From positions 62,001 to 126,000 of the forward strand of contig CAWHJF010000021.1 of assembly GCA_963829575.1 (NCBI GenBank): a stretch of DNA of 64,000 nt, read 5' to 3'. The notes beneath the pieces are model-generated. The model was given only the letters and a program-made list of their open reading frames with translations, was not told the origin of the DNA and searched no databases. The number at the start of each line of letters is the position of its first letter. Within the stretch, counting starts at the first letter, position 1. Shown one piece after another: positions 35,594 through 45,745 of the stretch. This stretch comes from KACC-23026 sp963829575. GTDB lineage: Bacteria; Bacillota; Bacilli; Bacillales; Sporolactobacillaceae. Position numbers and translations under genes: made by a program.

Positions 35594-36762
35594 CCGCGAA
35601 ACTCGAAGTGTCCTCCTTTTTATCTCAGACGGTTCAAGACCTTAAGCCATCTGGTATTCGCCGTTTTTTTGATATGGCTTCACAAATGGAAAATGTGATT
35701 TCACTTGGAGTTGGAGAACCTGATTTTGTTACTCCTTGGAATGTGATTGAAGCAAGTTTTCATTCACTTGAACAAGGGCATACCGCCTATACAGCAAACG
35801 CTGGTTTACCTGAGCTTCGAGAGGAGATTCATCATTATTTAAAGCAACATTTTCAATTAACCTATGACCCTTCCAATGAAATTTTAGTGACTGTTGGAGC
35901 AAGTCAGGCGATTGATGTGGCTTTAAGAGCAGTGATTAATCCTGGTGATGAAGTCATCGTTGTCGAACCTGCATTTGTCGCCTACGCACCAGCCGTGACA
36001 CTCGCAGGGGGGAAGGCGGTCACGATTCAAACAAGGCCAGAGGATGAATTTAAATTGAAGAAAGATCAGCTGGAAGCTGCGATTTCTCCTCGAACGAAAG
36101 CAATTATTCTATGTAATCCTAATAATCCAACTGGGACATTCCTAAAAGAAGAACTTGAGGAATTAGCGGACGTCGTACGTCAGCATCATCTTCTTGTCTT
36201 AGCGGATGAAATCTATGCCGAACTCACATATGAAGAAGCGTATACGAGCTTTGCGTCATTGGATGGGATGAAGGACCAAACGCTACTCATCTCTGGATTC
36301 TCCAAAGCCTTTGCTATGACGGGTTGGCGTCTTGGTTATGTGGCAGGTCCGGTTGAGTTGATTCAAGCGATGGTAAAAGTCCATCAATACACAATTATGT
36401 GCGCCCCAACCATGGCTCAGCACGCAGCGATTGAGGCACTAAAGAACGGGGAGAATAGTGTCCAAGAAATGAAAACAAGCTACAAACAACGCCGGCATTT
36501 TATCGTTAAAGCGTTTCGAGATATGGGACTTGACTGTCCAATGCCTGGTGGAGCCTTTTACGCCTTTCCATCGATCAAAAGCACGGGTTTAAGCTCTGAA
36601 CAATTTGCTGAGGAGCTATTAAAAGCGGAACAGGTTGCAGTAGTTCCTGGTAATGTGTTTGGAGATAATGGGGAAGGATACATTCGTTGTTCGTACGCGA
36701 CGTCACTTAAACGTTTAGATGAAGCCACCAAACGAATGGAACGCTTTATTCAGTCGCTTTAA
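35590..36762 (+). CDS. alaT: PLP-dependent aminotransferase, probable alanine transaminase
   Basis: A 390-residue class I/II aminotransferase: LGVGEPDFVTP, YTANAGLPELR, CNPNNPTGT, LADEIYAEL and SGFSKAFAMTGWRLGYVAG with the PLP-binding Lys in SKAF. A C-terminal arginine in YIRCSYA matches the carboxylate site. AlaT converts pyruvate and glutamate to alanine and 2-oxoglutarate; substrate assigned by synteny with alaR. Translationally coupled to alaR. Confidence 0.9.
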   Translation: MTAKLEVSSFLSQTVQDLKPSGIRRFFDMASQMENVISLGVGEPDFVTPWNVIEASFHSLEQGHTAYTANAGLPELREEIHHYLKQHFQLTYDPSNEILVTVGASQAIDVALRAVINPGDEVIVVEPAFVAYAPAVTLAGGKAVTIQTRPEDEFKLKKDQLEAAISPRTKAIILCNPNNPTGTFLKEELEELADVVRQHHLLVLADEIYAELTYEEAYTSFASLDGMKDQTLLISGFSKAFAMTGWRLGYVAGPVELIQAMVKVHQYTIMCAPTMAQHAAIEALKNGENSVQEMKTSYKQRRHFIVKAFRDMGLDCPMPGGAFYAFPSIKSTGLSSEQFAEELLKAEQVAVVPGNVFGDNGEGYIRCSYATSLKRLDEATKRMERFIQSL

Positions 36763-36810
36763 CAATACCACCCCCAATTTTTTGAAAAGTTTTGTTAAAA
36801 GGAGAACTCA

Positions 36811-37696
36811 ATGACAGATTTAATAAGAGAACGGTTAAAGACGTATCAGCATGACCACCAAAGTCAAGGCCGGCTATTAATCAGTTGTCCGGACCGAACT
36901 GGGATCGTGGCGGCTGTTTCCAAGTTTTTAAATGAACAGAATTGCAATATCGTGGAATCCAGCCAATATTCAACGAATCCGAAAGATGGGTTATTTTTTA
37001 TCCGAATCGTATTCGAATGCCTCGATTCTGAGGTTAGCGTTCATGAAGTCAAAGCACAATTCCAGCCTGTGGCAGAAGAATTCGAAATGGACTGGGTGCT
37101 CCATGCGGTCTCCCAGCTCAAACGCGTTGCCTTAATGGTTTCAAAAGAACTTCACGCCTTACAGGAATTGCTTTGGGAATGGCAGAGTGGCAACTTAAAT
37201 GCTGACATTGCCTTGATTGTGAGCAACCATGAAGAAGCTCGGGACTTAGCGGTCTCTTACGGTTTGCCGTTTTACCATATTCCAGCGAATAAATCGATCC
37301 GCCAAGACGTGGAGACACGCCAGAAACAGCTTTTTGCAGATTATCAATATTGATCTAATTGTGCTTGCGCGTTACATGCAAATTCTCACACCAGATTTTG
37401 TTGCCGCCTTCCCGCACCAAATCATTAACATCCATCATTCCTTTCTACCCGCTTTCGTTGGTGCAAAGCCTTATGAGCGTGCCTACCAACGTGGCGTTAA
37501 ACTGATCGGAGCGACGTCCCATTACGTGACAAACGATCTGGATGAAGGACCGATTATCGAACAAGATATCATGCGCGTGGATCATCGCGACAAGATCGAG
37601 GATTTGAAAAAAATTGGCAGAAATGTTGAGCGAAGCGTCTTAGCCAAAGCCGTCAAATGGCATCTTAGAAGATCGAATTATTGTAAACGGAAATAA
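36811..37696 (+). pseudogene. purU: Formyltetrahydrofolate deformylase, one frameshift
   Basis: The first frame has an ACT domain (LLISCPDRTGIVAAVSKFL) and the start of the formyltransferase fold (VALMVSKELHALQELL). After 37340 the next frame continues with LIVLARYMQIL, IINIHHSFLPAFVGAKPY, GVKLIGATSHYVT and DEGPIIEQD. Removing one T from the CTTTTTG run at 37329-37335 joins them (KQLLQIINIDLIVLA) to a normal-length PurU. PurU releases formate from 10-formyl-THF. AAAGGAG precedes ATG. Confidence 0.88.
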
Positions 37697-37723
37697 AACG
37701 ATTGTTTTTAATTAATAAGGAAG

Positions 37724-37768
37724 ACCCTAAGACCTAAAGACAAACGATCTGTAGGTCTTAGGGTTTAA
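37724..37768 (+). terminator. Long-stem hairpin after purU
   Basis: ACCCTAAGACCT (37724-37735) is exactly complementary to AGGTCTTAGGGT (37753-37764), followed by TTT and A. It is the probable purU terminator. Confidence 0.7.
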
Positions 37769-37782
37769 AAGAGGTTGAGCTA

Positions 37783-37812
37783 TTGACTAAGAACCTGATT
37801 CATGCATATAAT
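37783..37812 (+). promoter_or_regulatory. Predicted promoter of the ABC-F gene
   Basis: TTGACT (37783-37788) and a perfect TATAAT (37807-37812) with an 18-bp spacer. Transcription would start near 37819, leaving a leader of about 270 nt. Confidence 0.7.
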
Positions 37813-37818
37813 AAAAGT

Positions 37819-38092
37819 GACATAATATAAACTGGAAAGGAACGGTAATTCGGCCAATGAAGTAATCACCTATCTCACACCAGAAATGAATCGTTTCAAA
37901 TTATCATTTCTAGAGATAGGATACGTGTGCCCATTGATCGAATAAGCGTTCATTTATTATAAACTCACAAACAGACTGCCTCTCTTTGCTTCAAGAGCTT
38001 ATGGTCTATTCAAGTTGGTGTATGTTGCGCATTTGAATCATGACCAAACACTCACAATCCTCTCTAGAATATAGGGAGGTTTTTTTATGCTT
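37819..38092 (+). promoter_or_regulatory. Structured leader with attenuator before the ABC-F gene
   Basis: In order: a two-part hairpin (CCTATCTC/GAGATAGG at 37869-37876 and 37913-37920, inner AGAAATGA/TCATTTCT), a possible 11-codon leader ORF (38001-38036, MVYSSWCMLRI), and an intrinsic terminator (CCTCTCT/AGGGAGG plus seven Ts, about 38062-38087) whose 3' arm is the gene's own Shine-Dalgarno. This is the layout of antibiotic-induced, ribosome-mediated attenuation known upstream of ABC-F and erm genes. The leader peptide is inferred. Confidence 0.6.
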
Positions 38093-39680
38093 GTTAGAAC
38101 TTTTTGATGTAAAAAAAATGATTGGGGATCGGACCCTTTTTGAAATCGACCATTTTTCTATTTATGATCAGGATCGAATTGGAATCGTCGGACTCAATGG
38201 GTCTGGTAAAACGACCTTCATGAAGCTGCTAATCGGGGAAGACATGGACTATAGCGGTCAAATCAATCATTTCGCCAAGATGGCTTATATTGGGCAACTT
38301 ACTGAGGAAATCAATGTCACAACGACTTTAAGTGGCGGAGAACGAACCATAGAAAAAATTCGTCGAGCACTGGATCAACAGGCCGATCTACTTCTAGCAG
38401 ATGAGCCAACGAGTCATTTGGATCTAGAGGCGACTGGGTGGGTTGAAACACAACTCACAAACTATCCTGGAGCGGTGGTGCTCATTTCTCACGATCGGAC
38501 CCTTTTAAATAAGGTGTGTACGAAAATTATTGAGATCAATGGAGAAGCCTGTACAATTTTTACAGGAAACTACGAAGAGTATCGGACACAAAAACAGCTA
38601 AAGTTTGAAACCGAAAAGCATGATTACGATAAATACACTAAAGAAAAAGCGCGTTTAGAAGATTCGATCCACAAAAGACAGGAAAACAAAGTATCCAAAA
38701 TGCACCGTATTCCGACTCGATTTGGCCGCTCAGAATCCTCACTCTATAAAGGGAAGGCCAAGGGAAAAGTGGCAAAAGTGAACCAGGGCATCACTCAAAT
38801 ACAGAAGCGGTTGGAGATGCTTGACGTTAAAGAAAAGCCGAAAGAAGAGGAACAGGTTACCTTTGATATTTCGTACATGACGCCGATTCATGGAAAATCA
38901 GCCATTAGGATCCAACAGGCAACCCAAATATTTGGCGGCCGAACCCTTTTTAATCAGGTCAACTGGACCATACGTCCTGGTGACAAATGCGCATTCGTTG
39001 GAAATAATGGATCTGGGAAAACCACGTTACTCAAAATGATTCAGAACCAGGATCCATCGGTGAGCGTCTCACAAAGTGCCAAGATTGGGTATTATGCGCA
39101 AGATTTATCGATCTTAGATGAATCCAAATCAATTTTCGAAACGGTTAAAGAAAAAAGCCCTTTTCCTGAACCGTTTATTCGAACGATTCTCGCACGTCTG
39201 CTCTTCAGAGGTGAGGATGTTCACAAACAAGTCGCGGATTTAAGTGGCGGAGAACGTGTAAAAGTTGCCCTTGCTACCCTTTTTCTAGGGGATTATAACA
39301 TCCTGTTATTAGATGAACCCACCAATTATCTGGATTTGTTCACAAAAGAACAATTAGAAGAGATTTTAGCCGCTTATCCTGGAACGCTCGTTTTCGCGAC
39401 CCATGATCGCTATTTCTTGGAACAGATCGCACAATCAGTCTTGATCTTTCAAGACGGTCGCGTAGAAGGATTTAGAGGTCGTTATGCCGAATACCTCAAG
39501 CACAAGCAAAAGAAGCATCAAAATAGGGAAAGAGAAGATCGCTTGAAAACCGTGCAATTACACTTAACCGAGGTGCTAAGCCGGCTTTCTCTGAACCCAT
39601 CGTCTGACGAAAAAGCCAAACTTGAGGTACAATTTGAGTCCCTGGTAAAAGAGAAACACCTATTGGAACGCAATGAATAA
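38093..39680 (+). CDS. ABC-F ribosomal protection protein (Vga/VmlR-like)
   Basis: Two ABC domains without membrane parts: LNGSGKTT, LSGGE and LLADEPTSHLD in the first; GNNGSGKTT, LSGGERVKVALATLFLG and LLLDEPTNYLD in the second; a charged linker of about 80 residues between them; and a C-terminal coiled tail, as in VmlR. Such proteins dislodge lincosamides, streptogramin A or pleuromutilins from the ribosome. The first domain lacks part of the usual region between Walker A and signature. The start is uncertain: TTG near 38093 behind AGGGAGG is best; upstream in-frame codons lie inside the attenuator. Confidence 0.82.
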
Positions 39681-39942
39681 TATGGCAACCACTGGTACTT
39701 GATTCACACATTATTTGGGATAACACTCAGCATAACGTACCGCATCCCTTTTTTCTCCATTTAAAAATGATTTTTCTTGGGTAAGGAATGTTCGTTATCG
39801 AGTATCGAGAGTGGGTGTTATTAACCACTCGCGAACTAAAAGGGATGTAGGGGCGCCTGAAACTGAAACATTTTTCATTGAAGACCTCGCCATTAACATA
39901 ATGTCAGCATTTTCTCATAAATTTAAAATCGGAGGTGAAAAG

Positions 39943-40377
39943 ATGCCGAGAGTACAATATAGATCATCAGATATTGATTTGATGGCGCGTATGATGAGAG
40001 CAGAAGCCGTAGGAGAAGGGCAAATGGGCATGATGCTTGTCGGGAATGTGATCGTAAATCGATTAAAAGCAGATTGTCTAGATTTTAAAGGGTTACGATC
40101 GATTGAAGAAGTGATTTATCAGGTTCAAGGTGGGAATTATTCCTTTGAGGCGGTTCAAAAGGGAAATTTGTTTTACCAAGCGGCAAGAAGCACAGAGAAA
40201 CGATTAGCTAAAAAAACGCTGGATTACTGGGTACACTCTCCAGCTAAGTGGGCCTTATGGTACTTTAATCCCCACGCTCCATGTCCAGATACTTGGTACG
40301 GTCAACCTTTTTCAGGTCAATATAAACAGCATTGCTATTATTTGCCGGAAGAATGCCCAGGGGCATATCGGTGGTAA
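39943..40377 (+). CDS. CwlJ/SleB-like spore cortex hydrolase
   Basis: From ATG 39943 (RBS GGAGGTG) about 144 residues form a Hydrolase_2 domain: DLMARMMRAEAVGEGQMGMM with the catalytic Glu, GNVIVNRL, and ALWYFNPHAPCPDTW near the C-terminus. It lacks a signal peptide, like CwlJ. CwlJ degrades cortex peptidoglycan during germination and is coat-localised. A GerQ partner is not in the window. The longer frame upstream is not supported by an RBS. Confidence 0.85.
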   Translation: MPRVQYRSSDIDLMARMMRAEAVGEGQMGMMLVGNVIVNRLKADCLDFKGLRSIEEVIYQVQGGNYSFEAVQKGNLFYQAARSTEKRLAKKTLDYWVHSPAKWALWYFNPHAPCPDTWYGQPFSGQYKQHCYYLPEECPGAYRW

Positions 40378-40450
40378 AGGGGACTCCCTACAAATGACGT
40401 CATTTTTCTGTTCCTAACTCAACTAGCAAAAATCCATATTAATAAAAACG

Positions 40451-40485
40451 AGCGTTTCTTCTGTTAGGAGAAACGCTTTAATTTA
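40451..40485 (+). terminator. Terminator after the cwlJ-like gene
   Basis: AGCGTTTCT (40451-40459) pairs with AGAAACGCT (40469-40477), followed by TTAATTT. Confidence 0.6.
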
Positions 40486-40559
40486 CTTCACTATAGAAAA
40501 GAAATGAATGGTAAAATGACTTTAAAATGTACAGTTATGTACTGAGAGGAGGAAGAAAT

Positions 40560-41015
40560 TTGGTTCGATTAGATGAGATGAATACACTTGAATTTAAAAA
40601 GTATCTTAGTTATGCAATTAGTAATTATGCTACGGAACATGTTAAAGCTGGAAATTGGGATCCACAAGAAGCAATAAGTCAAGCTACTAAAGAGTTTGAA
40701 CAGCTCTTACCCGACGGAGAACAAACGGCTAACCATAAACTTTTTATCATTCGTAATGAAGAGGAAGAAGTCGGTATGATTTGGCTCTCTCAGCGTTCAG
40801 AAGAAAAAGGGTTTATTTATGACATAAACATTTGGGATGACTTTCAAGGGCATGGCTTCGGGAAACAGGCTATGAAAGAAATTGAATCTATTGCAAAGGA
40901 CTTAGGATTGGATCGCATAGGACTTCACGTCTTTGCACATAACACAATCGCCCGATCTTTATATGACCAATTAGGATATAAAGAAATCGATCTAATAATG
41001 GAGAAAAAAATTTAA
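40560..41015 (+). CDS. GNAT-family N-acetyltransferase
   Basis: From TTG 40560 (RBS GAGGAGG) about 151 residues. IYDINIWDDFQGHGFGKQAM is the acetyl-CoA loop (Q-x-x-G-x-G), followed by HVFAHNTIARSLYDQLGY, standard for GNAT enzymes. Substrate unknown. A hairpin (GTATAGATAAA with TTTATCTATAC) separates it from the convergent small gene. Confidence 0.85.
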   Translation: MVRLDEMNTLEFKKYLSYAISNYATEHVKAGNWDPQEAISQATKEFEQLLPDGEQTANHKLFIIRNEEEEVGMIWLSQRSEEKGFIYDINIWDDFQGHGFGKQAMKEIESIAKDLGLDRIGLHVFAHNTIARSLYDQLGYKEIDLIMEKKI

Positions 41016-41099
41016 CATGCGCTCTTCTGTAGTACAAAAGTATAGATAAAGCGTATTGATTGGCTTTTATCTATACTTTCACCCATGATTTCTAAATGT

Positions 41100-41297
41100 C
41101 TAAAGCTTACTTACAAATTCGTTTAATTGATCTTCTTCCTCATCGTCCAGTTCTCTCATGGGAATGATTGTTTGTGATGTGGAATGGGATCCCCGTACTT
41201 CAGCAATTAACGCGTTCCCTTTATAAATATTATACGCTGGTCTTTCGTCCGAAGGCTCTATTTTTTCAAAACGGAATCCAAAATCAGTCTTTTTCAT
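41100..41297 (-). CDS. Small hypothetical protein
   Basis: 65 residues from ATG 41297 (MKKTDFGFRFEKIE...). The ATG four codons earlier overlaps the AAGGAG and is unlikely to be used. The sequence is soluble and acidic at the end (RELDDEEEDQLNEFV). I do not recognise the family. Confidence 0.5.
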   Translation of the reverse strand: MKKTDFGFRFEKIEPSDERPAYNIYKGNALIAEVRGSHSTSQTIIPMRELDDEEEDQLNEFVSKL

Positions 41298-41482
41298 AAC
41301 CGGTATCATCTCCTTGGTCTTAACTTAGATTACCCATTTTCTTTACTGAATTCTCAAATCAATAAGCAAATGATCACATATCTACGAAAAGAAGGGGATA
41401 TATCGATCTGAGGGTGTTACGATAACCGTTGTTCAAAATAAGTCATTTTTTCTTAATAAAGGGCTCTCCTAAACCAGTTCAA

Positions 41483-42205
41483 TTAATCCCTCTTTTGATA
41501 AAAAGTCAAAAGTTCAGGGAAATCTTTCATTTCTTTTTGACCTTTTTCGCTTAGAACATAGGTTCCTCTTTTGATTCGTTCAAACCATCCATAGTAGTTC
41601 TTGGTCAGAATGGAGGAGGTTTTATCTCCTGTTCCCATCTCAATAAGCTTTTACTTTTTAGGCGATAATGGGCCAAAGTCATTCAGGTAACACGCAATTT
41701 GAATACAATTCTCTTTATATGCCGTCATGATTTTGGTCCGATTGCTTCCGCCAACATTAAAATCTGCACTTCGATCCTCGATTTCCTTCAAAAGAGAACG
41801 TCGCTTTGCTTTGCTAAGTCGCATGCTTTTACTGCGATCAAAGTGAGTCGGGTGAAGAATGATCTCCGCCTTGGCACGACGACTTGGATTTGAGACGACA
41901 ATCAATCCCAGTTCTAGCCTTCTGACTAGATGGACTTTATCCGTCCATTGTCTAGAATTCAAACGGTGTTTGGGTTTGGGTATGGCGATATAGACCTGAT
42001 CCGTTAACCGTTGACGTTTCGCGGCTTGAATGAGTAAATCAACACTTAATGTGAGCTTTAATTCAATGATAATCAACGCATCCCCCTTGGAGGCCACAAG
42101 ATCACAATCTTTGACCTCCCCGTATACCTCATAACCGTCCTTTGTAAACAGGGTTTGAAGGGGTTTATATAAATCCTTTTCTAATAGCTTTCGTGTTTCC
42201 GTCAT
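41483..42205 (-). pseudogene. DUF2161-type PD-(D/E)XK phosphodiesterase-like protein, one frameshift
   Basis: The N-part has a nuclease-like core (GEVKDCDLVASKGDALIIIE, then ELKL, the D-ExK pattern) and GGSNRTKIMTAYKENCIQIA. It stops at 41651 in one frame, but the minus-strand frame beyond continues with NYYGWFERIKRGTYVLSEKG to a TAA at 41483-41485, the family's winged-helix-like C-terminus. One indel near 41650 is needed. Function unknown. Confidence 0.72.
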
Positions 42206-42522
42206 ACCTCATTTCCTTTCCACTCAAACCTATCTATCAAAATGTTTCGGACATATCCCTCTCAATTGTACCAAAGACTTTGTATGCACGGGGACGGTTC
42301 TTGCGCTTCCTATTTATAACTTCTAATTCGCATCAGAAACCTCACATAAAGATTCAGTAACAGGGTATAGAATCTTGCTTTTCAACCAAGGAAAAAGCTC
42401 GCGAAAAATCGGAAAAAATTACAAGCTGTAGAAGTTCGGAATAACTGATGCCATATAAGGGAACTTTTTTAATATGGAAAAAAATTGTCAATTAGAACGA
42501 AACAACTTGGAGTTGAAAACAA
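42206..42522. other. Gap with a REP-like element
   Basis: It contains GCACGGGGACGGTTCTTGCG at about 42288-42307, a copy of the GGGGACGGTTC element with a degenerate stem. Nothing else recognised besides the DUF3231 promoter region. Confidence 0.5.
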
Positions 42523-43524
42523 TTGGTCGCTCATTCCCCCAAATTAACATCAGCCGAACTCTCAATGCTATGGAACACATATGTAAGCGATACAATGAGT
42601 ATTTGTGTGCTTAGTCATTTCATGCAGACCTATGAAGATCAAGACATATATCCCATTCTAGATTTAGCTAGAAAATCAGCTCGTGAACATCTCGATCAAA
42701 TAAGTCAAATTTTTACAAAAGAAGGTATTCCTATACCAATTGGATTTGGCAAGCAAGACGTGAATCTGCGGGCCAAAAAATTATTTTCGGATGTCACTTA
42801 TATGCGCTACTTGAATCATATGGGGAGAACTGGAATGAATGCTTACAGTTTAGCCAAGTCCGTTTCAGCTCGAAAAGATATCCGTCAGTTATTTAGACAT
42901 TTTTATAACCAGACTGAAAATCTGTACGATTACAATGGAGAATTAATGCAAGAGAAGGGAATCTTTATTAGAGCGCCTTATATGGCTTATCCTGAAAAAC
43001 TGGAATATGTTAAGGAGAAAAATTTCCTTGGTGGACTGATCGGTCACCGTAGACCACTTCTTGGAATGGAAATTGCCCACATAGGTGTCAATATTGAAGT
43101 CACAAATGTTGGGAAAACAATGTTGCTAGGATTTAGTCAAGTCGCCCAATCTAAAAAGATTAGTGATTATTTTAAAGATGGCTATGAAATAGGCAAGAAA
43201 ATGGTGGAAGATTTTGTGGTTAAGCTGAAAGAGGATGATAATTCCTACCCATCTACATGGGACTCCACGATCTCAAGTAGCACGGAAGCTCCATTTTCCG
43301 ATAAATTAATGTTATTTCATACGAATACACAAAGTGCCATTGGCATAGGTGATTTAGGAATGGCGATTGCGGCATCGCTAAGAAAAGATTTAGCCCTCAC
43401 CTATGAAGGATACATTATAAAATTGGGAGCCTTCGCTCAGGAAGGTGCTAAATTATTAATTGATCATGGTTGGTTCGAAAAACCACCGCAATCCATCGAT
43501 CGAGAATCTTTACGTAATCAGTAG
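42523..43524 (+). CDS. DUF3231 family protein, copy 1
   Basis: A 333-residue all-helical protein with two DUF3231 repeats (about 1-165 and 170-333), each starting with a LTSAELSMLWNTYVSD- or GMEIAHIGVNIE-like helix. Conserved Glu/His positions suggest a ferritin-like or CotF-like bundle. The family is common in spore formers and often multi-copy; role unknown. Start TTG with GGAG upstream. A relative lies immediately downstream. Confidence 0.85.
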   Translation: MVAHSPKLTSAELSMLWNTYVSDTMSICVLSHFMQTYEDQDIYPILDLARKSAREHLDQISQIFTKEGIPIPIGFGKQDVNLRAKKLFSDVTYMRYLNHMGRTGMNAYSLAKSVSARKDIRQLFRHFYNQTENLYDYNGELMQEKGIFIRAPYMAYPEKLEYVKEKNFLGGLIGHRRPLLGMEIAHIGVNIEVTNVGKTMLLGFSQVAQSKKISDYFKDGYEIGKKMVEDFVVKLKEDDNSYPSTWDSTISSSTEAPFSDKLMLFHTNTQSAIGIGDLGMAIAASLRKDLALTYEGYIIKLGAFAQEGAKLLIDHGWFEKPPQSIDRESLRNQ

Positions 43525-43596
43525 TTGCAGGGGAGACGCTTCTGCCCACTTTTGACTATCTTTTCATTAACATTTATACCCTCATATAGATCATCC

Positions 43597-43644
43597 AGCG
43601 ACAAGCATTCCTCTCAAATGGAGGGGAACGCTTGTCGCTTTTTG
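43597..43644 (+). terminator. Terminator after DUF3231 copy 1
   Basis: AGCGACAAGC (43597-43606) pairs with GCTTGTCGCT (43630-43639), extended by further pairs, then TTTTT. Confidence 0.85.
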
Positions 43645-43832
43645 AAATTTTAAGATAAATCGGAAGTATTATTCTTTATAGGACCTAGCTTTATGACAAA
43701 TAAAACGAACATCTCAACTCTCAAAAATGGGGAAACCTCACTAAGGTAAAGGCGTTCCGAATAAATGAGGATAAATAAGGGAACTTTGGTAGTATCAATT
43801 AAAATGGATCTTTAATTCTTGGGAGGATTGAA

Positions 43833-44826
43833 ATGGATTTTAAGCCGACTGCAGGAGAGATCGCTAATATATGGAAGTTCATTGTTGGCAATGAAGGGCA
43901 GCTTTGTATCCTTGAACATTTTTCCAAACAGGCAGAAGATAAAGAACTAAAGAGGCTATTAGAACGATCTAAAGTTATCGCCAATGTGATCATTCAGGAA
44001 GGGAAGGAAGTTATATTTAAACGCTGGGTTTCCTGAACCAATCGGGTTTAGCCTAGAGAATGATGTCGTGCCCGATTCGCCTAGATTAATGTCGGATAAA
44101 TTAGTATTAGTGATGTTACAAATATTGTCCGAATACGGCGTGTACGGGTACGGATTAGCACTCGGCAAAGTGTCGACACCAGAAGTCCTTTCCTATATTA
44201 AAAAATGTCTAAAGAGCGCCGCAGACCTTTATCAATTGAACACAGAAATCAATCAATCGAAAGGATATGATGTGAAACCTATATATATTCCAATCCCTGC
44301 GAAGTCCGAATACGTAGAGAATAAATCTTTTTTAGCGGGGTGGTTGGGGGAACAAAGACCACTCAATGCCCTAGAGATCGATAGTCTCATTTTCAGTTTG
44401 CGTGGTGTGATGTTAGCTAAAACATTTCTAATAGCATTTTCACAAATTGCAAAAGACCCAGATCTTAAAAAGATATGTCGAAGAGGCGCACAAATGACCG
44501 GAAAACGAGTGGAAAAGCTCCAATCCTTAAATGCAACAGAAAATCTATCGTTTCAACCCACCTATGAAACAGAGGTGACAAATTCAACCGTTTCTCCCTT
44601 CTCGGATCAGTTGATTATGTTTGAAACCGTCTCTTTATGCCAGATTGCGATTGCGAGATATGGCAATTCCTTAAGTTCTGTTGTAAGAAGAGATTTAGCC
44701 GCCCTGTTCGCTAAGTACATTTTAGAGACAGGTACATATCTTGAAGATTGTATAAAAGTTGCTATAGAAAAGAGATGGTTTGAGCAACCGCCGCTTGCCG
44801 CTAATCGAAAAAAATTGAGCGAGTAA
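43833..44826 (+). pseudogene. DUF3231 family protein, copy 2, one frameshift
   Basis: It starts MDFKPTAGEIANIWKFIVGN (RBS GGGAGG) and loses frame at about 44018. Deleting one T from ATATTTAAACGC gives LNAGFPEPIGF and continues to 44826. The repaired protein is about 331 residues, the same layout as copy 1 but clearly diverged (an older duplicate). The C-parts share SPFSDQLIMF/APFSDKLMLF and a WFE(Q/K)PP ending. Confidence 0.82.
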
Positions 44827-45092
44827 AAGGATCTCAAAAGTTGGAAGTCAAGCCATAGATGAGCAGAAAAGGCTCTTATTTCCGCTAAAGTTTTAAGAAT
44901 AAGAAAGAAAGTTACCGACTAATCAGGTGCTATACTTGAATAAATCATTGAATATTAGTTCATGTTAATAAAAGGAAATGGTAGTATCTGTAATTCCACC
45001 AATTTTCTACTTTATATAAATCTCATTCCGAGTGCCATCGTTTATGAAAAAAGGGACTATGGTGCGAACATCGCAATAAATTGAGGAGAAAA

Positions 45093-45545
45093 ATGATGGT
45101 TGTTTTAGTCATTGTGATTATAAGTGCAAATTTATTTTGGATCTTTATGCCAAAAAGATTAACTAAGGCAGAGATGTTGTATTGCTCCTTTTTTGCGATC
45201 TCCTTTCAACAGTTAATCGACGTGTATTTGGATTTGAAATTAAATCTTTATGGCTATTTTAATAAAGGAGTCGATTGGGGCTATATCTTCATTATTTTGG
45301 GCCTTTTTCCAGCTTTTAATTGCATTTTTTTGAATTTCTTTCCATTAAAAAAAAGTCTTATTAAAAAATCCTTCTACATTGGAATTTGGACAATTTTCTG
45401 CACACTTTATGAAATGCTATCCATCCATTTAAGTTACTTTTACTATCACGGATGGAGTATATGGTATTCGGTTCCCATGTACCCAACTTTGTTTATCGTT
45501 AATTTACTAAGTTTAAAATTTTTTAGACGTTTGAGCGAAGAATAG
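45093..45545 (+). CDS. CBO0543-like membrane protein
   Basis: About 150 residues from ATG 45093 (RBS GAGGAG) with four or five membrane segments. The pattern DLKLNLYGYFNKGVDW, FLNFFPLKKS, and YHGWSIWYSVPMYP is that of CBO0543-family proteins, found in spore-forming Firmicutes. No function known. A REP-like element starts at its stop codon. Confidence 0.72.
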   Translation: MMVVLVIVIISANLFWIFMPKRLTKAEMLYCSFFAISFQQLIDVYLDLKLNLYGYFNKGVDWGYIFIILGLFPAFNCIFLNFFPLKKSLIKKSFYIGIWTIFCTLYEMLSIHLSYFYYHGWSIWYSVPMYPTLFIVNLLSLKFFRRLSEE

Positions 45546-45572
45546 AAGCGCGGGGACGGTTCTTTTGCTTCC
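45545..45572. repeat. REP-like palindromic element (GGGGACGGTTC family)
   Basis: GAAGC-GCGGGGACGGTTCTTTT-GCTTCC, with GAAGC/GCTTC arms, directly after the CBO0543-like stop. It lies between convergent genes. Confidence 0.7.
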
Positions 45573-45745
45573 TTTTCATAACTACTTACTCACTGATTTC
45601 GCTGGTGCGGTAACTGGAACACAGGGTAAATGTGTATGACGTTATACAAATGGGGCCTAGGCTAGTTAGTTATTCGTCGAATCCAAAAGAAAGACACTCA
45701 AAACTTAGAGCGTCTTTTTTGTTTCGTTGGTTCCTTAGTTTTCAT

